From positions 124,001 through 188,000 of the forward strand of contig JANXXU010000024.1 of NCBI GenBank assembly GCA_025350465.1: a DNA stretch of 64,000 bases. The letters are read 5' to 3'. The stretch's first letter is position 1, and every line of letters begins with the position of its first letter. A program made the position numbers and the translations under genes. Under the pieces are notes generated by a model that saw only the letters and a list, made by a program, of their open reading frames with translations, did no database searches and was not told where the DNA came from. The DNA comes from Alphaproteobacteria bacterium. Its GTDB lineage: Bacteria > Pseudomonadota > Alphaproteobacteria > Micropepsales > Micropepsaceae. Below are positions 35,326-44,576 of this stretch, piece by piece.

Positions 35326-35765
35326 CCGAGATGCTGGCGCCGCTCTATCTCTGGCTCAAGGCGCTCCACATCATCGCGGTAATCGCGTGGATGGCGGGTA
35401 TGCTCTATCTGCCGCGTCTCTTCGTCTATCACTGCGAGGTCGAGCCGGGGACCGGCGAATACGACCGCTTCGTGCTGATGGAGAAGCGGCTGATGCGCAT
35501 TATCGTCAATCCGTCGATGATCGCAGTTTGGATCTTCGGGATCCTGCTGGCTTTTGCCGCGGATGCGTGGGGCCAGCCTTGGCTTCACGCCAAGTTGTTG
35601 TTCGTCGTCGCGTTGTCGGCGTTGCATGGGATGTTTTCGCGCTGGCGGCGCGACTTTGAACGCAGCCAAAACACACACAGCCGCCGTTTTTACAGGACCG
35701 TGAACGAGGTCCCGGCGGTGCTTATGGTCCTGATCGTGTTTCTGGTGGTTTTGAAGCCGTTCTAG
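35322..35765 (+). CDS. hemJ: HemJ-type protoporphyrinogen IX oxidase
   Basis: A 147-residue membrane protein with four helices. The family signature is LYLWLKALHIIAVIAWMAGMLYLPRLFVYH, which holds the conserved histidine, followed by a conserved loop with EKRLMRIIVNPSM and the ending NEVPAVLMVLIVFLVVLKPF. HemJ oxidises protoporphyrinogen IX to protoporphyrin IX in most alphaproteobacteria lacking HemG and HemY. It is the last gene of hemE-hemH-hemJ and overlaps hemH by four bases. Confidence 0.95.
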   Translation: MTEMLAPLYLWLKALHIIAVIAWMAGMLYLPRLFVYHCEVEPGTGEYDRFVLMEKRLMRIIVNPSMIAVWIFGILLAFAADAWGQPWLHAKLLFVVALSALHGMFSRWRRDFERSQNTHSRRFYRTVNEVPAVLMVLIVFLVVLKPF

Positions 35766-36083
35766 GTCGGTGTAGACCACAGACCACAAAGAAATAGTGG
35801 GAACCGGCTAGTAATTGTGGTTCTCGGGCGTCCATCCCCTGTTGTGTTGGCGGCGGTTTCGGTGTGTAATGCGGTTCTCCACAGACCGTTCGGAGAATCC
35901 CTGGGCACCAAGCCTGTCATCGCGCTGTTGCGCGGGTCGGCTATGGCCTAGCGGATCGAAAGCTCAAGCGCTTTCAGACGATCTTTTCCCCCGCCGCATT
36001 TGCGCCCAAGCATCGTTCGCGCGGGCGGACCAGCACCTTCCTTCCCTTCCCGAGTAACCCACCTTCACTGAGAGTACCCGCCT
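35766..36083 (+). promoter_or_regulatory. Leader and promoter region of rho, with hairpin and C-rich tract
   Basis: A 318-base gene-free stretch. It contains a direct repeat GACCACA near its start, a hairpin with stem TTCTCC/GGAGAA (35875-35880 and 35892-35897) that includes a DnaA-box-like TTCTCCACA (35875-35883, eight of nine bases), and a C-rich, G-poor tract at 36031-36083. That tract has 24 C and 7 G in 53 bases, as expected of a Rho-binding site. rho is autoregulated by attenuation in E. coli, so this fits, but the exact signals are inferred. Confidence 0.45.
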
Positions 36084-37355
36084 ATGACGCTTCAAATCAT
36101 GAAGCTCCAAGACCTTAAGACCAAGTCGCCCGCCGCCCTTCTCGAGCTAGCCGAAGAGCTGAAGATCGAGAACGCGAGCGCGATGCGTAAGCAAGACATG
36201 ATGTTCGCCATCCTCAAACAGCTCGCCGAGCAAGAGGTGGAAATCACCGGCGGCGGCGTTGTCGAGGTGCTGCCCGACGGCTTCGGCTTTTTGCGCGCGC
36301 CGGAATCGAATTATCTGCCCGGCCCGGACGACATCTATGTCAGCCCCTCGCAGATCCGCCGATTTGCGTTACGGACCGGCGACACAGTCGACGGACCGAT
36401 CCGCAGCCCGAAAGACGGCGAGCGCTATTTCGCCTTGCTCAAGGTCAACAACATCAATTTCGAGGATCCGGAGAAGCAGCGCCACAAGGTGCACTTCGAC
36501 AATCTGACGCCGCTCTATCCCGACGAACGCCTGAAATTGGAAATCGCCGATCCGACGATCAAAGACCGCTCGGCGCGGGTCATGGATATCGTGACGCCGC
36601 TCGGCAAAGGGCAGCGCGCGTTGATCGTGGCGCCGCCGCGTACGGGTAAAACCGTGCTCTTGCAGAACATCGCGAAGTCGATCGCGGCCAATCATCCGGA
36701 GTGTTTCCTGATCGTGCTTCTGATCGACGAGCGGCCGGAAGAAGTCACCGACATGCAGCGCACCGTGAAGGGCGAGGTCATCTCTTCGACCTTCGACGAG
36801 CCCGCCTCGCGCCATGTTCAGGTCGCCGAGATGGTGATCGAAAAGGCGAAGCGCCTCGTCGAACACAAACGCGACGTCGTCATCCTGCTCGACTCGGTTA
36901 CGCGTCTCGGCCGCGCCTACAACACCGTGGTGCCGTCATCGGGCAAAGTGTTGACCGGCGGCGTCGACGCCAATGCGCTACAACGGCCGAAGCGCTTCTT
37001 CGGCGCCGCGCGCAACATCGAAGAAGGCGGCTCGCTGACGATCATCGCGACGGCGCTGATCGACACCGGCAGCCGTATGGATGAAGTCATCTTCGAAGAG
37101 TTCAAAGGCACCGGTAACTCGGAAATCGTGCTCGATCGCAAGGTTTCCGACAAGCGCGTCTTCCCGTCGATGGACATCCTCAAATCCGGCACGCGCAAGG
37201 AAGAGCTTCTGGTCGAAAAGAACGTGCTGCAGAAGATGTACGTGCTGCGGCGCATCCTCAACCCGATGGGCCCGACCGACGCGATCGAATTCCTGCTCGA
37301 CAAACTCAAGAGCACGAAGACGAACAGCGAATTCTTCGACGCGATGAATACGTAA
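36084..37355 (+). CDS. rho: Transcription termination factor Rho
   Basis: A 423-residue hexameric RNA helicase. The N-terminal helical domain ([39 protein letters not shown]) precedes the cold-shock-like RNA-binding domain ([37 protein letters not shown]). The ATPase core has Walker [15 protein letters not shown], Walker [16 protein letters not shown] and the R-loop [17 protein letters not shown]. Length is normal for Rho without an insertion. An internal ATG at 36099 is also possible. It is probably self-regulated through the leader. Confidence 0.97.
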   Translation: MTLQIMKLQDLKTKSPAALLELAEELKIENASAMRKQDMMFAILKQLAEQEVEITGGGVVEVLPDGFGFLRAPESNYLPGPDDIYVSPSQIRRFALRTGDTVDGPIRSPKDGERYFALLKVNNINFEDPEKQRHKVHFDNLTPLYPDERLKLEIADPTIKDRSARVMDIVTPLGKGQRALIVAPPRTGKTVLLQNIAKSIAANHPECFLIVLLIDERPEEVTDMQRTVKGEVISSTFDEPASRHVQVAEMVIEKAKRLVEHKRDVVILLDSVTRLGRAYNTVVPSSGKVLTGGVDANALQRPKRFFGAARNIEEGGSLTIIATALIDTGSRMDEVIFEEFKGTGNSEIVLDRKVSDKRVFPSMDILKSGTRKEELLVEKNVLQKMYVLRRILNPMGPTDAIEFLLDKLKSTKTNSEFFDAMNT

Positions 37356-37376
37356 GGCGCGGCGGCGAGGCAGGGA

Positions 37377-37934
37377 TTGATCGCATTCGATCGCTACGCG
37401 TCGCCGTTCATCGCTACGGAGCGGTTGACACTCGAGCCGCGAGGCGCGCTACACGCCGAGCGTCTGTTTGCGTCATTCAGCGATCCCGAGCTTTACACCT
37501 TCTTGCCCGGTGATCCGCCGCTATCGCTCGAGGCGATGCGAGAGCGGTATCAGCGGTTGGAGACGCGGCGTTCGACCGACGGCAAGGCGCTCTGGCTCAA
37601 TTGGGCGGCGCGGCAAGAGAGCGGCACTTATGTCGGCGTCGTCGAGGCGACGGTGCATGCCGACGCCAGCGCGCATGTCGCCTATTTCGTGTTTCGTCCG
37701 TTTCAACGACAGGGCTTTGCCGCCGAGGTGGTCGAAGCCGTGCTGGCGCATTTGAAAAACGACGTTGGCGTCGAGACCGCGCGGGCCCTTCTAGACACGC
37801 GCAACGAGGCGTCGTGGCGCCTGCTTGAGCGCCTGCGATTCAAACGCGACAGAACCATCAAGAATGCAGATCACTTCAAAGGCTCGAAGAGCGATGAATA
37901 CGAATATGTCCGAGATCTGAGGGGCGCGCGGTGA
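37377..37934 (+). CDS. GNAT-family acetyltransferase (RimJ/RimL type)
   Basis: A 185-residue GNAT of the Acetyltransf_3 type. It opens ATERLTLEPRGALHAERLF and carries the acetyl-CoA loop AYFVFRPFQRQGFAAEVVEAVLAHL, then VETARALLDTRNEASWRLLERLRFKRD. Such proteins acetylate amino groups on proteins or small molecules; the target is not known. A TTG start at 37377 is supported by a strong purine run (AGGCAGGGA) directly upstream. It overlaps the following yjbQ-like gene by four bases. Confidence 0.85.
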   Translation: MIAFDRYASPFIATERLTLEPRGALHAERLFASFSDPELYTFLPGDPPLSLEAMRERYQRLETRRSTDGKALWLNWAARQESGTYVGVVEATVHADASAHVAYFVFRPFQRQGFAAEVVEAVLAHLKNDVGVETARALLDTRNEASWRLLERLRFKRDRTIKNADHFKGSKSDEYEYVRDLRGAR

Positions 37935-38347
37935 GACTCACGTCGCACAGGCTCAGTGTTGGGACAAGGGGCCCTGGCTTCACCGACATCACCGGTGGCG
38001 TGCGGGCGTGGATACGAAGCCAGAAGCCGGGCGAGGGGCAGGTCACCCTCTTCATCCGCCACACCTCGGCCTCGCTCGTCATTCAGGAAAATGCCGATCC
38101 GGACGTGCTCACCGATCTGCAAGGGTTCATGGAGCGAATCGCACCGTGGGACGCGCAGCTCTACGCACATGTTACCGAAGGGCCTGACGACATGCCGGCG
38201 CATATCCGCGCGGCGTTGACGCAGACGTCGGTGACGATCCCGGTACTTGACGGGGAGCCGGCACTCGGTACCTGGCAAGCGATCTATCTGTGGGAGCATC
38301 GGGCCGGGACACAGACGCGCGAAATCGTGCTGCAACTGCTCGCGTAA
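37931..38347 (+). CDS. YjbQ/UPF0047 family protein
   Basis: A 138-residue single-domain protein. The three conserved blocks are FIRHTSASLVIQENADPDVLTDL, a loop with HVTEGPDDMPAHIRAALTQTSVTIPV, and GTWQAIYLWEHR, with the family's metal-binding histidines. Some members were reported to rescue thiamine-phosphate synthase defects, hence the name secondary thiamine-phosphate synthase; the natural reaction is unclear. The GTG start overlaps the GNAT stop. Confidence 0.9.
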   Translation: MRLTSHRLSVGTRGPGFTDITGGVRAWIRSQKPGEGQVTLFIRHTSASLVIQENADPDVLTDLQGFMERIAPWDAQLYAHVTEGPDDMPAHIRAALTQTSVTIPVLDGEPALGTWQAIYLWEHRAGTQTREIVLQLLA

Positions 38348-38424
38348 TTGTGTGGGCGGCCACTCCTCAAAGAGCGAAGGCAACGCTAATGTCCCGTCCT
38401 CATTTTGAATCGAGGGTGAATCCC

Positions 38425-39279
38425 ATGCGGATCGTTGGCTCAGCCATCCTGGCGCTCGTCGCCTCAATCAGCTTTGCGCGGGCGGAGGGCGTCACTCTCT
38501 CGCCCGCCCGGCAGGCCTCCCTTGAGGGTGTGTGGAAAGGCGTCGATGCGATGTCGGACGCGAGCAAATTGTGTTCGGAACAATCGACCTCGAACAACAC
38601 GCTGTCGCTGGAGTTCTTGCGCACCGGCGGCATGATTTTCTTCAGCGACGGCGGCGACGCCTCGACGCGTGCACCGTTGAGCTCCGCCGAGGAAGTCAAC
38701 GGAGTCATCACCTTGACAGCCGGCAACCAGGTTTGGCGCTTCCGGTCGACCGGCAAGGACGTGCTGACCAGCGTGCGCAATTCTGCCTCGCTCGGCGCCG
38801 ACGTCGACGATTTAGTCTACAAGCGCTGTCAGCAGCCTGCGGACCGCGCCGCGATCGCCTTCGATGCGGCGCAGCTCAAGTTGCTGGCCGCCGACATGCC
38901 GGGCGACGAGGCGTTTTTCATCGACACGCGCATCGCGCCGAAAACCGGCGACCGCTGCGTCGGCGAAGAGACTCAATATTTGTTCTTCGCGCTGGTGGGA
39001 CCCGCCGAGTTTCGCTTGAGCCGCTGGAACAGCTTTGCCCTCGCCGACAAGATGGCGTCCGGCGGCAAAAGCAAATTGCCGCTCGATCCGGTCGCCGATT
39101 GGGCGATCACCGGGGCGCGCGTCGATGGCGGGAAATACGTTTTCCAAATCAAGGATTACGACAAACCGTCCGCACCGGTGAAGACGATCCACCTCGAAGT
39201 CAAAGCCAATGGCGAGTTCACCGTGCCCGAATGGAAGCGCAGCTTCGTGCGCTGTACCGGATTCCAGAGCCGGAGTTAA
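38425..39279 (+). CDS. Secreted hypothetical protein, 284 aa
   Basis: A 284-residue protein with a signal peptide (residues 1-19, ending SFARA). The mature part starts EGVTLSPARQASLEGVWKGVDAMSDASKLCSEQS, with a pair of cysteine-containing segments, an SGLVYKRCQQPAD-like region and a C-terminal beta-rich half ending WKRSFVRCTGFQ. Five or so cysteines suggest periplasmic disulphides. No domain family was recognised. ATG 38425 follows GAGGGTGA, and the signal peptide supports it over the in-frame 38290. Separate from its neighbours. Confidence 0.75.
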   Translation: MRIVGSAILALVASISFARAEGVTLSPARQASLEGVWKGVDAMSDASKLCSEQSTSNNTLSLEFLRTGGMIFFSDGGDASTRAPLSSAEEVNGVITLTAGNQVWRFRSTGKDVLTSVRNSASLGADVDDLVYKRCQQPADRAAIAFDAAQLKLLAADMPGDEAFFIDTRIAPKTGDRCVGEETQYLFFALVGPAEFRLSRWNSFALADKMASGGKSKLPLDPVADWAITGARVDGGKYVFQIKDYDKPSAPVKTIHLEVKANGEFTVPEWKRSFVRCTGFQSRS

Positions 39280-39323
39280 TTGCGGAGCTTACCGCAAGCT
39301 CGAGGCTCAGGCGGCGGCGTAGC

Positions 39324-39932
39324 CTAGCTCTGCGCCTTTAACGCTCGCTGATAGGCCGGCTGCGCGGCGAGACGCTCGCGATAGGCGGCGAGTCTGTCGG
39401 GTATGGGTTTGCCGAGAGCACCCTTCCAGATTCCCAGCGCGGTGCTCATGCACATGTCGGCGAGCGATAACCTGTCGCCGGCGAGAAATGAATTCTCGCC
39501 GAGCAGATCGGCCACATAGGCGATCGCGTCCTGGACGCGTAATTCTGTTCCACGTACCGACCAGTTGTGCTTGTCCACCTCCGGCGCGCTGAAATGGGCG
39601 TTAAGAAGTGTATTGATGCTGGCGCCCAGCGTCGCTTCGCTGAACACCATCATTTGCAGTACGCGCGCGAACGCCGGATCGTCTTTGCCCGGCAACAACG
39701 GCGTCGGCCCATATTTCTGCGCGAGATAGAGCATGATGGCGACAGACTCATTGATCGCAACGCCGGCGTCGTCTTCGAGAAAGGGGACAGAGCCAAGACG
39801 ATTAAGAGCGCGATATGCGGCACTGGGCGGAAAGGTCACCGTCTCGACTTGATAAGGCAGACCCATTTCCTCGCACTGCCAGAACAAGCGCAAGCCGCGG
39901 GCGCCGCGCGCGAAGTTGTAGATCTTGATCAT
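39324..39932 (-). CDS. Glutathione S-transferase family protein
   Basis: A 202-residue protein with a thioredoxin-like N-terminal half (IKIYNFARGARGLRLFWQCEEMGLPYQVETV, then GSVPFLEDDAGVAINESVAIMLYLAQKY, the cis-Pro and glutathione gamma-Glu site) and an all-helical C-terminal half (ENSFLAGDRLSLADMCM). Substrate unknown; likely detoxification or dehydrogenation chemistry. The start at 39932 has GAGGGG upstream. The ORF is also open further upstream, but the family begins here. It precedes a minus-strand run of oxidoreductase and hydrolase genes. Confidence 0.9.
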   Translation of the reverse strand: MIKIYNFARGARGLRLFWQCEEMGLPYQVETVTFPPSAAYRALNRLGSVPFLEDDAGVAINESVAIMLYLAQKYGPTPLLPGKDDPAFARVLQMMVFSEATLGASINTLLNAHFSAPEVDKHNWSVRGTELRVQDAIAYVADLLGENSFLAGDRLSLADMCMSTALGIWKGALGKPIPDRLAAYRERLAAQPAYQRALKAQS

Positions 39933-39957
39933 CGACGTCCCCTCTCCCGTGCGACCG

Positions 39958-40350
39958 CTACAACGCGGCGCGCGGTGCGTAAAGTTTGCCGCCGAGCCAA
40001 GCGCTCGGCAGCGCCAATATCGCGAGCGCGATCGGATACCAGGCGGGGCCGACGCCCCACATGACGATGGCGCCGGTCGTGCCCAACGCGAGTCCGATGA
40101 CGCCAAGCGCGAGGGCGTGAGCGAGCGCTCGGCTCGGCGCGAGCGCGGCCGCGACGTAGCCGCCGACCACCCCGGCTGCGGTTCGATAGACGGTCGCGGC
40201 GACGAGCATTGCCGAGGACGCGACCGCTTCACGTGGCGGAAGGAGGCCCACCCAGCGCAAGAGGGCGTCGGTGCCCTCCGACAGGACGACGACGACGACC
40301 AAGCCGGCGAACACCGAGAGAATGCTGCGACCGATCACCGCCGTGTTCAT
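39958..40350 (-). CDS. Small multi-pass membrane protein, unknown function
   Basis: A 130-residue protein with about four membrane helices (LSVFAGLVVVVVL, SSAMLVAATVYRTAAGVVGGYVAAALA, ALALGVIGLALGTTGAIVMWGV and YPIALAILALPSAWLGG). This resembles small alphaproteobacterial membrane proteins annotated hypothetical. No catalytic or transport motif is visible. It lies 25 bases upstream of the GST gene on the same strand and follows the oxidoreductase gene, so it may belong to that transcript. Confidence 0.75.
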   Translation of the reverse strand: MNTAVIGRSILSVFAGLVVVVVLSEGTDALLRWVGLLPPREAVASSAMLVAATVYRTAAGVVGGYVAAALAPSRALAHALALGVIGLALGTTGAIVMWGVGPAWYPIALAILALPSAWLGGKLYAPRAAL

Positions 40351-40371
40351 GATTGTGGCCGAGCGTCCGCG

Positions 40372-41349
40372 TTAATCCGGAACAAGCACAAGCGAGCCGG
40401 TCGTCTGTCGGCTTTCGATGGCGCGGTGCGCGTCGGCGGCCTGGGCGAGGCTGAACTTTTTCGGCGGGCGCACCCGCACCGCGCCGCGGGCAATGACGTC
40501 GAAGAGTTCGGCGGCGGCAGCGTCGAGCTCGGCAGGGGTCGAGACATAATTCGCCAGCGTCGGCCGGGTAAAATAGAGGGAGCCCTTCTGGGCCAGAATT
40601 GAAGCATCGAATGGCGGCAGGGGCCCGGAGGCGTTGCCGAAGCTGACGAAGAGGCCGAGGGGCGCGAGCGAATCGAGCGAGGCCATGAAGGTGTCACGGC
40701 CGATCGAGTCGTAGACGACGGGCACGCCCTTGCCACCGGTGATCTCACGCACGCGGCCCGCAATGTTTTCGGTGCGCGACACGATGACATGCGCGGCGCC
40801 CAGGTTCTGCGCGAACGGCACCTTCTCGTGACTGCCCACGGTTGCGATCACCACGGCGCCAAGGGATCGGGCCCACTGCACAGCGAGCATGCCGACGCCG
40901 CCAGCCGCGGCGTGAAACAGAATATGGTCGCCCTTTTTTACCGCGTAGGTTCGCCGCAAAAGGTAATGCGCGGTCAAACCCTTCAACAGTGACGCGGCGG
41001 CGATATCGTCGGTCACGCCATCCGGCAATTTCACCAATCGTGTCGCTGCGATGTTGGCCGCTTCGCTATAGGCGCCGACCGGAGCGCTCGCATAGGCGAC
41101 GCGATCGCCTGGCGCGACGCGGGTCACCTGCGGCCCGATGCTTTCGACGACACCGGCCGCCTCCATGCCGAGGCCTGCCGGCAACGGCAATTTGTAGAGA
41201 CCGGTGCGATGATAGATGTCGATGAAATTGACGCCGATGGCGGTGTGGCGCACGCGGGCTTCGTGGGCGCCGGGCGGCGGCAGGTCGATGTCCTGCAGGG
41301 TCAGGACTTCCGGTCCGCCGATCTTCTCGAAGCGAATAGCGTGCGTCAT
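40372..41349 (-). CDS. qorA: NADPH:quinone oxidoreductase (zeta-crystallin type)
   Basis: A 325-residue zinc-free member of the medium-chain dehydrogenase/reductase family. It begins AIRFEKIGGPEVLTLQDIDLPPPGAHEARVRHTAIGVNFIDIYHRTGLYKLPLPAGLGMEAAGVV, the quinone-reductase N-terminal pattern. The nucleotide-binding loop is AAAGGVGMLAVQWARSLGA, and there are no zinc ligands. It reduces quinones with NADPH. A four-base gap separates it from the next hydrolase gene, suggesting co-transcription in a detoxification block. Confidence 0.93.
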   Translation of the reverse strand: MTHAIRFEKIGGPEVLTLQDIDLPPPGAHEARVRHTAIGVNFIDIYHRTGLYKLPLPAGLGMEAAGVVESIGPQVTRVAPGDRVAYASAPVGAYSEAANIAATRLVKLPDGVTDDIAAASLLKGLTAHYLLRRTYAVKKGDHILFHAAAGGVGMLAVQWARSLGAVVIATVGSHEKVPFAQNLGAAHVIVSRTENIAGRVREITGGKGVPVVYDSIGRDTFMASLDSLAPLGLFVSFGNASGPLPPFDASILAQKGSLYFTRPTLANYVSTPAELDAAAAELFDVIARGAVRVRPPKKFSLAQAADAHRAIESRQTTGSLVLVPD

Positions 41350-41352
41350 TGG

Positions 41353-42051
41353 TCAACTCAGGTTGGTGCGCAGGAACTCGGCGGTGCGCTTGTTGGCGAG
41401 ATCGGCGGCCTTCTTATCGTAATGCTGGCCGCCGACGCGAGCGAAGGCGTGGTCGCACTCAGGATAGGTATGGAGCGTGACCCCGGGCATGTCCTTTAAT
41501 CCCTCGATGATCTGCTGCTGGGCGACCGCAGGGACGAACTGATCCTTTCCGCCGATGTGCAACAGAAGCGGCTTCTTGATCTTTTCCTTCTCGTTCAAGT
41601 GCCGCTCGATCGAGACGCCATAATAGCCGACCGCCACATCGGCGTTCGTTCGGGTCACCGTCAAGAAGGCAAGCAGGCCGCCGAGGCAATAGCCGATCGC
41701 ACCGACCTTGGGGCCGGCGCCCGGTACGCCGCGCAAATGGGTCAGCGTCGTTTGGATGTCCTTGACGCCGAGATCGACGTTGAACTTTTGGTAGAGGTCG
41801 AAGGCCTTCTTCCATTCGGCTTCCGATTTGTCGGTGATCTGGACGTTGGGCTCGATGCGCCAGAAGAGGTCGGGCGCCAGGGCGAAATAGCCCTGCGCGG
41901 CCAGTCCATCGCAAATATCGCGCACGATTTTGTTGACGCCGAATATCTCCTGGATGACGACGATGCCCGGTCCCTTATGGGTATCAGGGACGGCGAGATA
42001 CGCGCCGAAGGTCCCGTCGGGACCCGTGATCGTCAGGTCAGTACCGGCCAT
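41353..42051 (-). CDS. Dienelactone hydrolase family protein
   Basis: A 232-residue alpha/beta hydrolase with the dienelactone hydrolase triad: C122 in IGYCLGG, D170 in HIGGKDQFVP and H201 in CDHAF, plus E35 in VIQEIFGVN. These enzymes open dienelactones in chlorocatechol breakdown, but most genomic members have unknown esters or lactones as substrates. ATG 42051 is preceded by GGAGGAAG, which decides it over an upstream ATG at 42066. No other aromatic degradation gene is near. Confidence 0.93.
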   Translation of the reverse strand: MAGTDLTITGPDGTFGAYLAVPDTHKGPGIVVIQEIFGVNKIVRDICDGLAAQGYFALAPDLFWRIEPNVQITDKSEAEWKKAFDLYQKFNVDLGVKDIQTTLTHLRGVPGAGPKVGAIGYCLGGLLAFLTVTRTNADVAVGYYGVSIERHLNEKEKIKKPLLLHIGGKDQFVPAVAQQQIIEGLKDMPGVTLHTYPECDHAFARVGGQHYDKKAADLANKRTAEFLRTNLS

Positions 42052-42098
42052 GATGTCTTCCTCCATTCGAACCGCGCCGCCCGCCGATACCGAACGAC

Positions 42099-44159
42099 CT
42101 AGGCCGATTGCACCATGTCGCCGGGCGGAACTTGAAAGGCGCGAGTCTTGAGTTGTGATTCGAACATTGCCGGATCGGTGACGGGCTGAGAACAGGTCCG
42201 TGCCATACAGATATAGGCGGTCGGGCGATTGTCCATCTGGGCCTTGCCGTGGGCCGGGTGGGCCTTATGCAGTTCCTCGTCCGGGGCGACGATCGACAAG
42301 ATCCGGCTCGGCAGACTGAGCTTGCGCAGAACATCACGGAACGCGGCGACACCCGGTTCGTTCCGCTCGCCGATGATGACGATTTGCTGGGCCCGCAAGA
42401 GCAGGTCGAAGCCGTTCAAGAAGGTGGCGGCGCTGAACGGTTGCCGCCGCGCATCCTCGGCAAACGTCGCCAGCAGCGCATTGGCGCGCGCCGCGCAAGC
42501 CTCATCGCCGGTCAGATAAAAGAGGCGCGCCAGCACGCCCATCATCGTGCCGTTGGCGGAAGGAACGGCGCCGTCGCTAATCGTCCGTACACGGACTATT
42601 AGCGTATCGCCGTCATCCGCCGTCATCGCGTAGCCACCGATATCGGGGCGCCAGAAATGCGTGTCGAGCGTTTCGGCCCACGCCCTCGCGCGCCCGAGAT
42701 AGCGCGCGTCGCCGGTCGTCTCGAAGAGCGCCAGCGCGGCGCGCGCCATGTTCGCGTAATCCTCGGCGAGACCTTGGGTCGTCGCCGTGCCGCCCCGCCA
42801 GCTATGAGCGAGGCGATCGCCCGTCGCCATCTTCCCGGCGACGAACCAAAACGCTCTGACGGCGGCGGCTTGCCAGTCGGCGCGATTGAATGTCTCGGCC
42901 GCTTGCGCCAAAGCCGCGATCATCAAGCCGTTCCAGTCGGCCAAAACTTTATCGTCGAAACCGGGCCTGACGCGTTGCGCGCGGCGCGCCAGCAACTTTT
43001 CGCGCATTGCGTTCAAGCGACCTTCTTCGACGGCGCCTGTCGATTGAGAGGGGCGCAGGCGGTGGAGAATATTGTGGCTCTCCCAATTGCCCTCGGCGCT
43101 GACGTCATAGACTCGCTTGAAGAGCGTTGAGTCCTTGCCAAGCACCTCGTCGACTTCGGCTTCGCTCCAGACGTAGAATTTGCCTTCCTCACCTTCGGAG
43201 TCGGCGTCGAGCGACGAGGCGAAGGCGCCGCCCTCAACCTGCATCTCGCGCAAGGCCCATGCGATTGTCTCTTCGATACGTGCGCGGTAAATCGGGTTGC
43301 GGGCATGCGGCCAGAGCAGGGTCAGAATTTCTACGAGCTGCGCATTGTCGTAGAGCATCTTCTCGAAGTGCGGCACGAGCCAATATTCGTCGACCGAATA
43401 GCGCGAGAAGCCGCCGCCGAGATGATCGTAGATTCCGCCTTGGCACATGTTCGCCAATGCCGTGTCGACGGCCTGGGCGAATTGCGGCATGACCGAACGC
43501 GTATAAGCGCGCCAGAGCAATTCGAGAACCGGCACATTCGGGAACTTCGGCGCGCCGGCGACGCCGCCGTTGAAAACATCCATCTGCTGGCAGAGGCGTT
43601 TGGCGGCAACGTCGATGGCGTCGATCGACAACCCAACGCGACTTGGGGGCTGTCCGGCAAAAATCTTATTCAATCGATCGCGCAGCAGCGCGATGTTTTC
43701 TGAGACTTGGGTTTTGTTTTCGCGATGGCTGCGGGCGATGTCGTGAAGTACCTGGCGGAAGCTCGGGCGGCCAAATGCCGGCTCCGGGGGAAAGTAGGTG
43801 CCGCCCCAAAACGGTTCGCCTTGCGGCGTCAAAAACATCGTGAGCGGCCAGCCGCCTTGCTGCCCCATCGCGGCTAACGCCGCCTGATAGATCGTGTCGA
43901 TGTCGGGACGCTCTTCGCGATCGACTTTGATGTTGACGTAAGTCGAATTCATCAGCGCAGCGACGTCGGGATTTTCAAAGCTTTCATGCGCCATCACGTG
44001 GCACCAATGGCAGGCGGCGTAGCCGACCGAGAGGAGGATCGGTTTGTTCAGACGCTGCGCTTCGGCCAAGGCCTCGGGGCCCCAAGGACGCCAGTCGACC
44101 GGGTTGTCCTTGTGCTGAAGGAGGTAGGGGCTCGTCGATTGGGCGAGCATGTTGGCCAT
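42099..44159 (-). CDS. DUF255 thioredoxin-like protein (YyaL/SSP411 family)
   Basis: A 686-residue protein. The N-terminal thioredoxin-like DUF255 domain has [16 protein letters not shown] and a CxxC (C50-C53) in [19 protein letters not shown]. The rest is an alpha/alpha toroid resembling six-hairpin glycosidases ([47 protein letters not shown]). Members (bacterial YyaL, human SPATA20) are widespread but their reaction is not established; a role in handling thiols or sugars has been suggested. ATG 44159 gives the family start; the frame opens at 44186. Confidence 0.93.
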   Translation of the reverse strand: MANMLAQSTSPYLLQHKDNPVDWRPWGPEALAEAQRLNKPILLSVGYAACHWCHVMAHESFENPDVAALMNSTYVNIKVDREERPDIDTIYQAALAAMGQQGGWPLTMFLTPQGEPFWGGTYFPPEPAFGRPSFRQVLHDIARSHRENKTQVSENIALLRDRLNKIFAGQPPSRVGLSIDAIDVAAKRLCQQMDVFNGGVAGAPKFPNVPVLELLWRAYTRSVMPQFAQAVDTALANMCQGGIYDHLGGGFSRYSVDEYWLVPHFEKMLYDNAQLVEILTLLWPHARNPIYRARIEETIAWALREMQVEGGAFASSLDADSEGEEGKFYVWSEAEVDEVLGKDSTLFKRVYDVSAEGNWESHNILHRLRPSQSTGAVEEGRLNAMREKLLARRAQRVRPGFDDKVLADWNGLMIAALAQAAETFNRADWQAAAVRAFWFVAGKMATGDRLAHSWRGGTATTQGLAEDYANMARAALALFETTGDARYLGRARAWAETLDTHFWRPDIGGYAMTADDGDTLIVRVRTISDGAVPSANGTMMGVLARLFYLTGDEACAARANALLATFAEDARRQPFSAATFLNGFDLLLRAQQIVIIGERNEPGVAAFRDVLRKLSLPSRILSIVAPDEELHKAHPAHGKAQMDNRPTAYICMARTCSQPVTDPAMFESQLKTRAFQVPPGDMVQSA

Positions 44160-44284
44160 CGGGCAGGGCCGCTCCTCGGAGGGCATAAGGTTTGTGTTGG
44201 ACGGCAGACCTAGTGCTGCGTCCGGCCGCTACACACGCTAAGCTCGCCCGCAGTGACAACAAAAAAAGGCCGGACGTCGCGACG

Positions 44285-44566
44285 ATGAAAATCACAATTG
44301 AAGTGGATTGTACACCCGCCGAGGCGCGCGCTTTCATGGGTCTTCCCGATGTCGAGCCGCTGCAAGACGAGGTCATGGCCGAGATCCAGCGCCGTGTGAT
44401 GCAGGGCCTGTCTTTGACCGACCCGCAGCAACTCCTCAGGATGTGGGCACCGCTGGGCACGCAAAGCTTCGAAGCGCTGCAAGGGTTGGTGCGCGCGGCG
44501 ACGGGAACCAGGCGCAGTGAGCCGAAGGACGACGACGCCGCGCCCAAGGGCAAGTCGCGCACCTGA
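44285..44566 (+). CDS. DUF6489-like small protein
   Basis: A 93-residue protein beginning MKITIEVDCTPAEARAFMGLPDVEPLQDEVM, with a helical middle ending in LLRMWAPLGTQSFEALQGLVR and a charged, Lys/Asp-rich tail. It matches a small alphaproteobacterial family often found just upstream of mnmE, whose function is unknown; the name DUF6489 is recalled, not checked. It sits ten bases before mnmE and is probably co-transcribed with it. The frame opens earlier at 44192, but the family start is at 44285. Confidence 0.8.
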   Translation: MKITIEVDCTPAEARAFMGLPDVEPLQDEVMAEIQRRVMQGLSLTDPQQLLRMWAPLGTQSFEALQGLVRAATGTRRSEPKDDDAAPKGKSRT

Positions 44567-44576
44567 TCCCCGACCC

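Noticed and set aside
35815-36057. An 80-residue frame in the rho leader
   Set aside because: Rich in Trp, Cys and Arg with no homology pattern; the region looks like untranslated leader.
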